Positions 17,249 to 25,831 of a stretch of DNA of 64,000 bases are shown here, one piece after another (within the stretch, counting starts at the first letter, position 1; every line of letters begins with the position of its first letter). This stretch comes from Flavobacterium sp. M31R6 (GTDB lineage Bacteria > Bacteroidota > Bacteroidia > Flavobacteriales > Flavobacteriaceae): the NCBI RefSeq assembly GCF_013284035.1, contig NZ_CP054141.1:1922001-1986000 (forward strand), in the 5' to 3' direction. Both the position numbers and the translations under genes were made by a program. The notes below the pieces were generated by a model that did not search any database, was not told the origin of the DNA, and was given only the letters and a program-made list of their open reading frames with translations.

Positions 17249-18709
17249 TTAATTACTGGCTTCTAAAAGCGAATTGGGATGATATCCGAAAAGACGTTTT
17301 TCTTTAATAATTTCAGGTACTCCCGTAGGTAACATTTCTTCCCAGCCTGGTTTTCCTGCACCGATCATTTTCAATACTTCACGAGAAAATACTTCTAATA
17401 TCTCAGGATTGTAACCTTCGATGTCAACCACTTTCCCATTGAATTTGAAAAATTTGTATAATTCTTTCATTCTAGGATGAACTTTTAGGTTTTTGGAAGT
17501 TATGATTTCGCCTTCTTCACCTAACATAGGATATAGAAATACTTTCATATCGCGATAGAATAATTTTCCAAAGGCTTCCAGTATTCCTCCGCTCAAATGA
17601 CGGTAATATTTCTCGTCAAAAATATCCACTAAGTTGTTGACTCCCATTGCAAGCCCCATTCTGGCTTTAGTATAATTAGAAAAATATTCGACAACTTTAT
17701 AATATTCCTGGAAATTGGATATCATTACGGTTTGTCCCAAAGAGCAAAGTAATTCGGCACGATCCATAAAGTCTCTTTCATCAATTTCACCATCAGAACG
17801 TAAATTTGACAATGTAATTTCGAAAATCACCAAGGTGTTTTCTTTCTCAACTTTGTTTTCTTCCAAAAACATTTTTAAAGACTCTTTGTACATATCCATA
17901 TTTACCTTGGTAACCGGACGGAAACTTCCTCTAAAAGCGAGAATGTTTTTCTTGTACAGTATAGCGGCCGGCAAAACGTTTATGCCTTCAGGATTGAACA
18001 TTACCGCATCGGTCATGCCATTTTTTACTAATTGTAAACTCATTAATCGATTGTCCACGTCAGCAAAACGGGGACCTGAGAAATTGATGGTGTCAATCTC
18101 CAGTTGGTCTTTGTCCAAGTGATCGTATAAGTATCTTAGTAATTTTTTAGGGTCATTGTATTTATAGAAGGCACCATAAATTAGATTTACTCCCAATACA
18201 CCTAATGTTTCTTGCTGTAATCTGGAATCGGTTTCTTTGAAACGGATGTGGATGATAATTTCGTTGTAGTCTTCGGTTGGCTCCAGTTGGTATCGAATTC
18301 CTACCCAACCATGGCCTTTAAATTGTTTTGCAAAATCTATTGTAGCAACTGTATTAGCATAACTGAAAAACATTTTGTTGGGATGTTTGGTTCTGCTCAA
18401 TCTTTCTTCAATCAATTCACTTTCAAAAGTAAGCATTTTTTTAAGTCTGCTTTCGGTTACATAACGACCGTCTTCCTCAACCCCATAAACCGCATCACTA
18501 AAGTCTTTATCGTAAGCTGACATTGCTTTTGCGATTGTTCCTGATGATCCACCTGATCTAAAAAAATGTCTTACTGTTTCTTGACCAGCTCCAATTTCAG
18601 CAAAAGTTCCGTATATGTTTTCATTCAAATTGATACGAAGTGCTTTATCCTTTAAAGAAGGAATTTGCTCAATAACTTTGTCTCCTTTTAGTTTTATTTT
18701 GGCTTCCAT
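17249..18709 (-). CDS. Conserved Bacteroidota protein of unknown function (486 aa)
   Basis: 486 residues, soluble, no signal peptide or membrane segment. I recognise it as a well-conserved Flavobacteria protein but know no proven function. Notable stretches are NENIYGTFAEIGAGQETVR near residue 30, KMFFSYANTVATIDFAKQ near 110, and NNLVDIFDEKYYRHLSGG near 370. I recall homologues labelled nicotinate-nucleotide adenylyltransferase. I see no N-terminal HxGH nucleotidyltransferase motif, so I do not adopt that label. It is divergent from an MBL hydrolase, with promoter boxes 35 bases apart. Confidence 0.85.
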   Translation of the reverse strand: MEAKIKLKGDKVIEQIPSLKDKALRINLNENIYGTFAEIGAGQETVRHFFRSGGSSGTIAKAMSAYDKDFSDAVYGVEEDGRYVTESRLKKMLTFESELIEERLSRTKHPNKMFFSYANTVATIDFAKQFKGHGWVGIRYQLEPTEDYNEIIIHIRFKETDSRLQQETLGVLGVNLIYGAFYKYNDPKKLLRYLYDHLDKDQLEIDTINFSGPRFADVDNRLMSLQLVKNGMTDAVMFNPEGINVLPAAILYKKNILAFRGSFRPVTKVNMDMYKESLKMFLEENKVEKENTLVIFEITLSNLRSDGEIDERDFMDRAELLCSLGQTVMISNFQEYYKVVEYFSNYTKARMGLAMGVNNLVDIFDEKYYRHLSGGILEAFGKLFYRDMKVFLYPMLGEEGEIITSKNLKVHPRMKELYKFFKFNGKVVDIEGYNPEILEVFSREVLKMIGAGKPGWEEMLPTGVPEIIKEKRLFGYHPNSLLEASN

Positions 18710-18740
18710 TTTTTTTTGTTTAATTTGGGCAATTATGTTA

Positions 18741-18748
18741 CAAAGTTA
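18741..18748 (-). promoter_or_regulatory. -7 box (TAACTTTG) of the 486-aa protein gene
   Basis: Exact TAnnTTTG match on the minus strand, 31 bases before the ATG at 18709. Confidence 0.45.
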
Positions 18749-18783
18749 ACTAATTCGGCTTCTAATGAAAGAGAAATTAATCC

Positions 18784-18791
18784 TATTTTTG
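18784..18791 (+). promoter_or_regulatory. -7 box (TATTTTTG) of the MBL hydrolase gene
   Basis: Exact TAnnTTTG match, 17 bases before the TTG codon at 18809. It shows that the upstream in-frame ATG at 18716 is unlikely to be used. Confidence 0.5.
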
Positions 18792-18808
18792 TAAAAAAAA
18801 CAACGCAA

Positions 18809-19573
18809 TTGAAGGTATATTTTTTAGGTACAGGTACGTCTCAAGGAATTCCAATTATTGGAAGTGATCATGAAGTTTGTAAAAGCACTGATTTTAAGGA
18901 CAAAAGGCTCCGGGTTTCGGCGTGGATCTCGTGGGAAGGCCATTCGTACGTTATCGATTGCGGCCCCGATTTTAGGCAACAAATGTTGGTGTCCAATTGC
19001 AGAAAGATAGACGGTATCTTATTTACGCATGAGCATGCTGATCATACAGCTGGTTTGGATGATATCCGCCCCTTCAATTTTAAGCAGGGAGAGATTCCTA
19101 TTTATGCCCATAAACGGGTGCTCGTTAATATCGAGAAACGATTTGATTACATATTTGAAACAGTAAATAAATATCCTGGATCTCCCTCTGTAAAAAGAAT
19201 TGAAATATTTAATAATGTTCCTTTTCCTATTGGTAACAAGCTGGCAATTCCAATAACTGTAATGCATGGTAATCTTCAGGTTTTTGGGTTTAGAGTAGAT
19301 GATTTTGCCTATTTAACTGATGTGAAAACTATCGAAGAAGCAGAAATAGATAAATTGAGAGGTCTCAAAGTCTTGGTGGTAAATGCTTTGCGAGAGGAAC
19401 CCCATAATACACATTTTAATTTGCAGGAAGCCCTCGATTTTATAGCTTTGCTGAAACCCGAAAAAGCATATCTTACACACATCAGTCACATGCTCGGTTT
19501 TCATGAAGTCGTTCAAAAAAAATTGCCGGATAATGTTTTCTTGGCTTATGATAATTTAGAAATTACTATTTAA
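18809..19573 (+). CDS. MBL-fold metallo-hydrolase (PhnP/RNase Z-like)
   Basis: About 254 residues from a TTG start. The metallo-beta-lactamase signature LFTHEHADHTAGLDD (HxHxDH) gives the metal site; further ligands are in TVMHGN and LTHISHMLG. The N-terminus KVYFLGTGTSQGIP is the usual beginning of this cytoplasmic group, which includes PhnP-like phosphodiesterases. An in-frame ATG at 18716 would add 31 atypical residues. A promoter box at 18784-18791 lies between the two, so I chose TTG. The next gene follows after 12 bases and is probably co-transcribed. Substrate unknown. Confidence 0.88.
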   Translation: MKVYFLGTGTSQGIPIIGSDHEVCKSTDFKDKRLRVSAWISWEGHSYVIDCGPDFRQQMLVSNCRKIDGILFTHEHADHTAGLDDIRPFNFKQGEIPIYAHKRVLVNIEKRFDYIFETVNKYPGSPSVKRIEIFNNVPFPIGNKLAIPITVMHGNLQVFGFRVDDFAYLTDVKTIEEAEIDKLRGLKVLVVNALREEPHNTHFNLQEALDFIALLKPEKAYLTHISHMLGFHEVVQKKLPDNVFLAYDNLEITI

Positions 19574-19585
19574 TTCTGTTTACTG

Positions 19586-20086
19586 ATGAAAAAATCATTA
19601 CTCCTTTACGCTTTAATTTTGTCTTTAGTTTTTAATATTTATACCTATATGTATTTAAGCAAGGAGGTAACTTTTGAGCAGGAAAAATATAAAAAAACCA
19701 CAACCAAGTTAAAAGATAGTTTACAGTCTGTTACCAATAAATTGTCTGATGCCAATTATTTTTCATTGGAAAAGAATGAAAATGCCCAAAATTATTTTGA
19801 ATCGGCCAAGTCGGATAAAATCAGAAATTTTGAGACCTTAATTCCTTACGTGACGGGACAGCTATTGGATTTGAATGCCAATCCAAAAGGGAATCCTTAT
19901 ACGGGACAAGTACAATTGGGAGGCACTAAGTTTTCGATTAATAAAGTAAAAGTGTTGAACCACCGTTGGATAATTGCTGATTACAGCGATGGAGAATATT
20001 GGGGTGAAGTATTGTTGAAGTATTTTATCAACGAGGACGAAAGCGTTTCTTTTGAAGTAAATCAGTCTTTTTTATACCAAAAGTAA
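19586..20086 (+). CDS. Hypothetical membrane-anchored protein
   Basis: 166 residues. A single N-terminal hydrophobic segment (LLLYALILSLVFNIYTYMYL, residues 5-24) is followed by a likely coiled coil at about 30-60 (KYKKTTTKLKDSLQSVTNKL). A soluble domain at about 75-166 contains RWIIADYSDGEYWGEVLLKYF. I do not recognise the family. The anchor and coiled coil imply an inner-membrane protein with a periplasmic domain. It lies 12 bases behind the MBL hydrolase gene and is followed by a hairpin. Confidence 0.8.
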   Translation: MKKSLLLYALILSLVFNIYTYMYLSKEVTFEQEKYKKTTTKLKDSLQSVTNKLSDANYFSLEKNENAQNYFESAKSDKIRNFETLIPYVTGQLLDLNANPKGNPYTGQVQLGGTKFSINKVKVLNHRWIIADYSDGEYWGEVLLKYFINEDESVSFEVNQSFLYQK

Positions 20087-20103
20087 AAAGTTAGTATGCG
20101 TGG

Positions 20104-20148
20104 TCAGTTTTTTAGTGTTCAGTTGGTAACTGATTACTAAAAAACTGA
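20104..20148. terminator. Bidirectional terminator-like inverted repeat
   Basis: Perfect arms TCAGTTTTTTAGT (20104-20116) and ACTAAAAAACTGA (20136-20148) between convergent genes. Confidence 0.6.
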
Positions 20149-20158
20149 TGACTGAATG

Positions 20159-20806
20159 CTAATTCTCAACTAGCCAATTCTTGAAATCATAAAAGTTTTG
20201 TGGGGCAACTCCATGGCCTACAGGATATTCTTTGTAGGTGATTGCCACGCCTAATTTCTCTAAAAGTGCAGGTGTTTTTCTAGCCCAATCAACGGGAATT
20301 ACTTGATCTACTGTTCCGTGGGATGCAAATATTTTTAGTTTGCTTAAGTCGTTTTTTAAGTAATCTTCGGAAACAATTTCTAAATTGACATAACCGCTCA
20401 TCGCTACCACCTTGTTCACTTTTTCCGGATACGAAAGTGCCACTGCATAGCTCAAAATGGAACCCTGGCTGAAACCAATTAGATTTACATCATTGGTATC
20501 AATAGGATAATTCGCAACCAATTCATCAATAAAATTGGCAATTATATCTCTTGAAGTACGGGCTTGATCGTTATCTGAAAATTTATTTTGGTCAGCATCA
20601 AAATTAATGGCATACCAAGCATAACTTCCATATTGAAGATCATAGGGAGCACGTGCCGAGATAATGTAATATTCATCCGGTAATTCTGGTGCAAATGAAA
20701 ATAAATCTGCTTCGTTGCTACCATAACCGTGAAGTAATAATAATAATGGATTTTTGTCGAGAATCACTTTCGGTTCTCTTATTTTATATTCTAAGGATAG
20801 ATTCAT
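20159..20806 (-). CDS. Alpha/beta hydrolase, carboxylesterase/phospholipase type
   Basis: 215 residues, cytoplasmic. It has the alpha/beta-hydrolase fold of the YpfH/carboxylesterase group. The oxyanion region is LLLHGYGSNEADLF, the nucleophile elbow GFSQGSILSY (Ser near residue 115), the acid is in SHGTVDQVIPV, and the catalytic His in YPVGHGVAP near the end. All catalytic residues are present and the length is normal. It is the last gene of a minus-strand series (BatA-like, dihydroorotase-like, DUF4870, this one), separated from DUF4870 by 62 bases containing AATCTAAAATC words. Natural substrate unknown. Confidence 0.9.
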   Translation of the reverse strand: MNLSLEYKIREPKVILDKNPLLLLLHGYGSNEADLFSFAPELPDEYYIISARAPYDLQYGSYAWYAINFDADQNKFSDNDQARTSRDIIANFIDELVANYPIDTNDVNLIGFSQGSILSYAVALSYPEKVNKVVAMSGYVNLEIVSEDYLKNDLSKLKIFASHGTVDQVIPVDWARKTPALLEKLGVAITYKEYPVGHGVAPQNFYDFKNWLVEN

Positions 20807-20831
20807 AAATCAGTTATCAGTTGTTGGTTTC

Positions 20832-20863
20832 AATCTAAAATCGTTAATCAGCAATCTAAAATC
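20832..20863. repeat. Two copies of AATCTAAAATC word
   Basis: The 11-mer occurs at 20832-20842 and 20853-20863, the same word found three times between 3412 and 3520. Confidence 0.6.
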
Positions 20864-20868
20864 TTAAA

Positions 20869-21198
20869 TCAAGAAATGCTTTTAAGCCATTTCTGAAAGA
20901 ACTCTCCAAGTAATGGAACTGGTTTTGTTTCGCCTTTTATGGCACTGAAAATACCATAAGTCCACAAAACAGAAACGAAAATCCACATAGGTGCAGAAAT
21001 CATCAGACTGTCAAAATTGCTAATTATTAACCCTAAAGAAATAAAAGTAAGGGTAAGTCCTAGTCCTTGTCGAATATGGAAAGAAGCAAATTCGTTTTTG
21101 TCTTCACCACTATTCATTGACATGGCTATAAATACGCCAATTCCTAAAATATAACTGGTAATGGCTGCTGTTTTTCCAGCTTCAATATTGTTGTTCAT
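20869..21198 (-). CDS. DUF4870-like small membrane protein
   Basis: 109 residues with three hydrophobic helices (about 8-25, 50-68, 72-92) and the conserved stretch FASFHIRQGLGLTL between the first two, as in DUF4870/Tic20-like proteins. The C-terminus is short and charged. It probably sits in the inner membrane; function unknown. It starts 9 bases after the dihydroorotase-like gene and is clearly in the same operon. Confidence 0.8.
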   Translation of the reverse strand: MNNNIEAGKTAAITSYILGIGVFIAMSMNSGEDKNEFASFHIRQGLGLTLTFISLGLIISNFDSLMISAPMWIFVSVLWTYGIFSAIKGETKPVPLLGEFFQKWLKSIS

Positions 21199-21207
21199 GC
21201 TATTTGG

Positions 21208-22461
21208 TTATCCTAAGATTAATTTTCCTTGGTTCAGAATCCCATAGGCTTTACCTTTTAGAGTGGTGCCTAGAAATGCTGAATTCTTGGATTTTGAAAG
21301 TATGTTTTCTTTTGTGAATATGCTTATGCCTTCCGGATTGAATAAAGTGATATTGGCTATTTCACCTTCACTGATGCTGTTGTTTGGAATACTGAAAATC
21401 GCTTTTCCAGAGGTGAATTTTTCGATTATCGTTTCTAATGGAAGTACAGTCATCAAAGCGCCAAAAGCACTTTCTAAACCAATAGTTCCGTTTTTGGCCA
21501 TATCAAACTCCATTTTTTTGTGTTCGATGTCGACTGGATTGTGATCGGATGTGATTATATCGATAGTTCCGTCTAAAACTCCATTAATTAAAGCTTGTCT
21601 GTCGTTTTCAGTTTTCAATGGTGGAGTTACTTTATATCTTGTGTCAAATCCTTCCAGTTTTTCATCGGTCAATACCAAATGGTGAACGGCTACGCTACAA
21701 GTAACGTTTAGTCCTTTTGCTTTAGCATCTTTAATTAATTGTACTGATTTTGCTGAGGAAATGGTTGGGACATGCATTTTGCCCCCTGTGTATTCCAATA
21801 AAAATAAATTTCTTACAATTTGTAGTTCTTCAGCTAAGTCTGGAATGCCTTTCAGTCCCAATCGAGTAGAAACAACTCCTTCATTGGCAACCCCGTTTCC
21901 TTTTATTTTGTCGTCCTGTGCAAAAGCGATAACCAATCCATCAAAATCCTGTACATATTGTAATGCTATTTTTAGCAAATTGGCGTTTTCCAAGCTTTTT
22001 GTGTAATCTCCAAAAGCAACCGCACCCGAATTTTTCATATCATACAATTCGGCCATGTCTTTACCTTCGCTTTCTTTGGTTAAAGCTCCAATTGGAAAGA
22101 GTTGCGTAGCAAAACCATTGGCTTTGTTTTTTACGAAATTCACTTGAGCTTGATTGTCTATAACAGGGAAGGAGTTTGGTTGTAAAGCGATAGCTGTAAA
22201 ACCGCTTTTGGCTGCAACATCCAGTCCGTTTGCGATAGTTTCTCTGTCTTCAAAACCTGGTTCTCCCAAGGAAACGCTGCTGTCAAACCATCCTTGTGAA
22301 AGGTGAAGATTGTCAAGCTTTAGTTCTTCGGAATTATCGGTATTTGGAAGTGCCGTTCCTATTTTTTTTATAAAACCATCTACAATTAAAAGATCTACAA
22401 TCTCATTGTGAAAGGGACTTTTCGAATCGATAATTTTGGCGCCTCGGATGATTATTTTCAT
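21208..22461 (-). CDS. Dihydroorotase homologue lacking the metal-binding histidines
   Basis: 417 residues, amidohydrolase fold of the dihydroorotase/allantoinase family. Dihydroorotase normally closes carbamoyl-aspartate to dihydroorotate in pyrimidine synthesis. The usual DxHxHxREPG metal motif reads DSSVSLGEPG here (residues 60-69), so both histidines and the substrate-binding Arg are gone. The later HxSt-type His region reads MHVPTIS. The SDHNP motif, with its Asp, remains. By analogy with inactive PyrC-prime subunits, it may support aspartate transcarbamoylase or bind a ligand. Alternatively it is an atypical active form. It lies between a BatA-like gene and DUF4870. Confidence 0.85.
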   Translation of the reverse strand: MKIIIRGAKIIDSKSPFHNEIVDLLIVDGFIKKIGTALPNTDNSEELKLDNLHLSQGWFDSSVSLGEPGFEDRETIANGLDVAAKSGFTAIALQPNSFPVIDNQAQVNFVKNKANGFATQLFPIGALTKESEGKDMAELYDMKNSGAVAFGDYTKSLENANLLKIALQYVQDFDGLVIAFAQDDKIKGNGVANEGVVSTRLGLKGIPDLAEELQIVRNLFLLEYTGGKMHVPTISSAKSVQLIKDAKAKGLNVTCSVAVHHLVLTDEKLEGFDTRYKVTPPLKTENDRQALINGVLDGTIDIITSDHNPVDIEHKKMEFDMAKNGTIGLESAFGALMTVLPLETIIEKFTSGKAIFSIPNNSISEGEIANITLFNPEGISIFTKENILSKSKNSAFLGTTLKGKAYGILNQGKLILG

Positions 22462-22492
22462 GTTGTTTTTATAATTTTTAGAAACTGGATTG

Positions 22493-24421
22493 TTATTTCA
22501 CAAATTTGATAATTGCCATTTCCAATGCTAGGAAGAGTAGTGCAAAGATAATAAACCATTTCCAAATTTGATTGTCGCTTCGGTTGGTTTGTAGCTTGTC
22601 AAAAATGGTTGAAATGGAATCACTTGTTTTATAATCGGATAATATGCTTTCGTTGACTTGATCCAAATTGCTTTCGGTTCTTGGGTAATTAAAGCTGATG
22701 TTTTCTATTGCTTTTTTAGAATCATATATCGTGTAATTGCCTGCTTTTTCTGGGTAATCATTAAAAAAAAGTTGTACTTTATTATTCAGAAGTTGTTGTA
22801 CTGGGATAAATTGTTCTTCCGAATTTTTTACGGTCAGAATTTCATCTTTGGATAAAAGTACTGAAACAATATAAGAACTGTTATTACCAATAGTGTTGGC
22901 ATTTATACCATTATTTAGCTTACTTAAAGCCATTTTGTAAAATACAGGAACAATCAAAGGCGATTGTTGGAAATTGGAATTCAGAATATTTATCGGTGCC
23001 GAAAAAACATAAACCGATGAAACGGCATTTCGAAGTCCTATCAAAAAAGGCGATTGATCCTCAAAATTTAAAACCGCAGGACTTGTGGTAGAAATAGCGA
23101 AATCTTTTTTGGTTTTTGGATATTGAAAATTATTGGTTTTGTTTTCAAAGACGCCAGCAAACAACGGATGGCTGAAGTTGATTTTGGTAATCAGCTTTTC
23201 ATTTGATTCCAATGATTGGAATTGAGTGGCGCCAAACTGATTCAATAACGCATTTAAATTGGGAATTGAACCTGTTTCAGACGGAATTATAATCAGATTT
23301 CCGCCTTTATTCACAAACGCTTTTAAAGTGGTTTGCAAGGCTTGTGGAATTTCGTCCAGCTCATTCAAAACAATGGCATCTTGCTTGTCTATACTGTTGT
23401 AATCCAAAGTACTTAACGTAAAAGAACTGTAATTGAATTCGTCATCAGTGTAAATTCGACTCAAGAAATTGTTTTTTTCGGGTGCTCCAATACTGATGAT
23501 GTTTGTCTTTTTGATTTTTGAAATGCTAAAAAACAATCTATTGTCGTATGCCAAATAATTGTCTTCTATGGAAACATAACCATGAAAAGTTTGTTTTGGA
23601 ATAGTGAAATTTATGGTTTCTTTTTTGTTCTTGAAATTGATGATAGTTTTTGCAATCAGTTTGTTTTGATTGTACAAAGCAACGGGAACGGGTTTGAAAT
23701 CGGAACTGTAATTTGTCGTGTTGATGCTTAATTCATAAAAATCATCCAGAGTTTGACGAATAAAAACACTGTCGATGGCCACATTATTTTTTTGCTCCGC
23801 TTTTGGAATAATAAAATACGGAATGTTTTCGGTGTCAATATTTTTTAATTGATTTTGATTTAGGCCCACCGCATCAGTTATGACGACAATGTCTTTCTTG
23901 AAAGCCGATTTATGCGCTTTTATTTTAGCTATAATATTATCCAATTGAAAAGGAGTCGCACTGTATTTCAAGTTTTGCAATTCACCTCGAATGGTTTTAA
24001 TATCGGTATTCCAGTAATTATCAGTATTGGTCAACAAAGAAAAATTGGCATTTTCCGGAGTTTCTTCAAGCAGTTCCTGAATGGCACGTTTAAGTAATTC
24101 CCCTTTTTTTCCTTTGGCTTGCATACTGAAGGAATTATCCAAGACTATATACATTTCATTGCTGGCATTTTTGCTGTCTTTGGATTCAAAAAAAGGTTGG
24201 GCAAAGGCAAGAATAATGCAGGTGAGTAAAAGGATTCTGCAGGTTAAAAGCAACCATTTTTTTATTTTGGAACTTTTTCGGGTTTGAATCGAAAGTGCTT
24301 TTAGAAACCGGACATTAGTGAAATATTCTTTTTTGAAACGTCTTAATTGAAATAAATGTACCAAAATTGGAACAATCAGCAGAAATAGAAAGTATAGAAT
24401 TTCGGGTTGTTTAAAGTGCAT
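22493..24421 (-). CDS. BatA-like vWA-domain membrane protein
   Basis: 642 residues. The N-terminus (FKQPEILYFLFLLIVPILVH, then a second helix at about 55-75) is the BatA double-membrane-anchor domain. A von Willebrand A-type domain follows at about 90-200 with the MIDAS-like DNSFSM. A GATase-like region at about 300-420 (NKGGNLIIIPSETG) and a C-terminal helix (WKWFIIFALLFLALEM) complete it. Such proteins accompany MoxR-type ATPases in Bacteroides aerotolerance operons, but none is adjacent here. It begins the minus-strand group running to the esterase. Confidence 0.88.
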   Translation of the reverse strand: MHFKQPEILYFLFLLIVPILVHLFQLRRFKKEYFTNVRFLKALSIQTRKSSKIKKWLLLTCRILLLTCIILAFAQPFFESKDSKNASNEMYIVLDNSFSMQAKGKKGELLKRAIQELLEETPENANFSLLTNTDNYWNTDIKTIRGELQNLKYSATPFQLDNIIAKIKAHKSAFKKDIVVITDAVGLNQNQLKNIDTENIPYFIIPKAEQKNNVAIDSVFIRQTLDDFYELSINTTNYSSDFKPVPVALYNQNKLIAKTIINFKNKKETINFTIPKQTFHGYVSIEDNYLAYDNRLFFSISKIKKTNIISIGAPEKNNFLSRIYTDDEFNYSSFTLSTLDYNSIDKQDAIVLNELDEIPQALQTTLKAFVNKGGNLIIIPSETGSIPNLNALLNQFGATQFQSLESNEKLITKINFSHPLFAGVFENKTNNFQYPKTKKDFAISTTSPAVLNFEDQSPFLIGLRNAVSSVYVFSAPINILNSNFQQSPLIVPVFYKMALSKLNNGINANTIGNNSSYIVSVLLSKDEILTVKNSEEQFIPVQQLLNNKVQLFFNDYPEKAGNYTIYDSKKAIENISFNYPRTESNLDQVNESILSDYKTSDSISTIFDKLQTNRSDNQIWKWFIIFALLFLALEMAIIKFVK

Positions 24422-24601
24422 TCTAAGTTTTTGTTTGCTTCACAGGGTTTTATGACAATGAAGTTCGTAAGATTTTGTGTTTCAAAAATACAAATTTGTT
24501 GACAGTTTCTCATGATGTTGTTATTATTTTTCAAAATAGGAAGCAAATAGGGTAATTCTGAAAGAAAATAAGTATTTTAGCTATTCTGAAAACTATAAAA
24601 T

Positions 24602-25711
24602 ATGAAAAAAGTTTACCTATTTCTTTTATTAATTTTTTCTTTAGGCCCAATGTTGGCTCAAAAAAACAAAGTCAATCTTCTTGTAGGCACCTATACCAAT
24701 CCATGTTATAGCAGAGGTATTTATGTGTATGAATTTGATACAAATAATGCTCAAATAAGATTAAAAAAATCATCAGACAGTATCGTTAATCCAAGTTATT
24801 TATCGCTTTCCAAGGATGAAAAATTTATTTATGCCGTAAATGAAAATGGAGCAGCTAGTACCGTAAGTTCTTTTGCATTTGATGCAGTAAGCGGGAAACC
24901 TAGTTCAATAAATACAGTAAGTTCCAAAGGAGCTGACCCTTGTTATCTTATCAACGATGATAAAAATGTGATAGTTGCGAATTATTCAGGTGGGAATATT
25001 TCTGTTTTTGGTAAAAACGAGGACGGTAGTTTGACAGAAGCGAAACAAGTTGTCCAACATTATGGTAAAGGTGTGAATGCCGAAAGACAAGAAAAGCCAC
25101 ATGTTCACATGGTTTATTTTTCGCCGGATAAAAAATATGTTTTAAGTAATGATTTAGGAACCGATAAAATCTATATATACAATTATAACCCAACTGCGAC
25201 TGCTGATATTTTAAGTTTAAAAGACAGTGTTTCGGTAAAAGCGGGAAGTGGACCAAGACATTTGACATTTAGCAAAAAAGGAAAATATGTTTACTTATTG
25301 CAAGAATTGGATGGTTCATTGACAACTTTTAGTTATGCAGACGGAAAATTAACGCAAATCGGTGAAACCACCATTTTGGCCAATGATTATAAAGGTACTT
25401 TTAGCTCAGCTGATATTCATGTTTCTCCAAATGGAAAATTCCTGTATGCTTCAAATAGAGGTGACGCCAATACAATTTCGATTTTTAAAATTTCTGGAAA
25501 AGGAAAATTAAAATCAAAAGGGCAAGTAAGCACTTTAGGCAAAGGCCCGAGAAATTTTGCGATTGATCCAACAGGCAAGTTTCTTTTGGTAGCGCATCAA
25601 TATACAAATGATATAGTGATTTTTAAAATAAACAAAAGAAAAGGAACGCTGACAGATACAAAGAAAAGATTTGATTTGTGTTCCCCTGTTTGTTTGGTGT
25701 TTGCAAAGTAA
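24602..25711 (+). CDS. Secreted lactonase-family beta-propeller
   Basis: 369 residues. A signal peptide (about 1-19, ending MLAQ) precedes a seven-bladed propeller of the lactonase/6-phosphogluconolactonase (Pgl) family. Repeating blades carry motifs such as GTYTNPCYSRGIYVYEF, KPHVHMVYFSPDKKYV, GSGPRHLTFSKKGKYVYLL and GPRNFAIDPTGKFLLVAHQ. Cytoplasmic Pgl acts in the pentose-phosphate pathway. The signal peptide makes a periplasmic or secreted lactonase more likely here, so I give no gene symbol. It is a lone gene with a terminator behind it. Confidence 0.88.
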   Translation: MKKVYLFLLLIFSLGPMLAQKNKVNLLVGTYTNPCYSRGIYVYEFDTNNAQIRLKKSSDSIVNPSYLSLSKDEKFIYAVNENGAASTVSSFAFDAVSGKPSSINTVSSKGADPCYLINDDKNVIVANYSGGNISVFGKNEDGSLTEAKQVVQHYGKGVNAERQEKPHVHMVYFSPDKKYVLSNDLGTDKIYIYNYNPTATADILSLKDSVSVKAGSGPRHLTFSKKGKYVYLLQELDGSLTTFSYADGKLTQIGETTILANDYKGTFSSADIHVSPNGKFLYASNRGDANTISIFKISGKGKLKSKGQVSTLGKGPRNFAIDPTGKFLLVAHQYTNDIVIFKINKRKGTLTDTKKRFDLCSPVCLVFAK

Positions 25712-25763
25712 CAAAAATGTTTAGTATTCGGTTTTTTATTTTTCGGTAACTTCTATTTTTATA

Positions 25764-25806
25764 AAAACAAATGGTTCATAGTTTTAGCTATGGACCATTT
25801 GTTTAG
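25764..25806. terminator. Bidirectional terminator
   Basis: Imperfect hairpin AAACAAATGGTTCATAG / CTATGGACCATTTGTTT with a short loop, between the convergent lactonase and helicase genes. Confidence 0.75.
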
Positions 25807-25831
25807 AAGACTAATAACTTAATTCTGCCTA

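Noticed and set aside
17715..18122. A 135-codon plus-strand frame opposite the 486-residue protein gene
   Set aside because: Antisense to a conserved coding sequence with no promoter or family match; a mirror frame of normal codon bias.
17249..18709. Nicotinate-nucleotide adenylyltransferase label for the 486-residue protein
   Set aside because: No N-terminal HxGH nucleotidyltransferase signature is visible and the length is far above that family.
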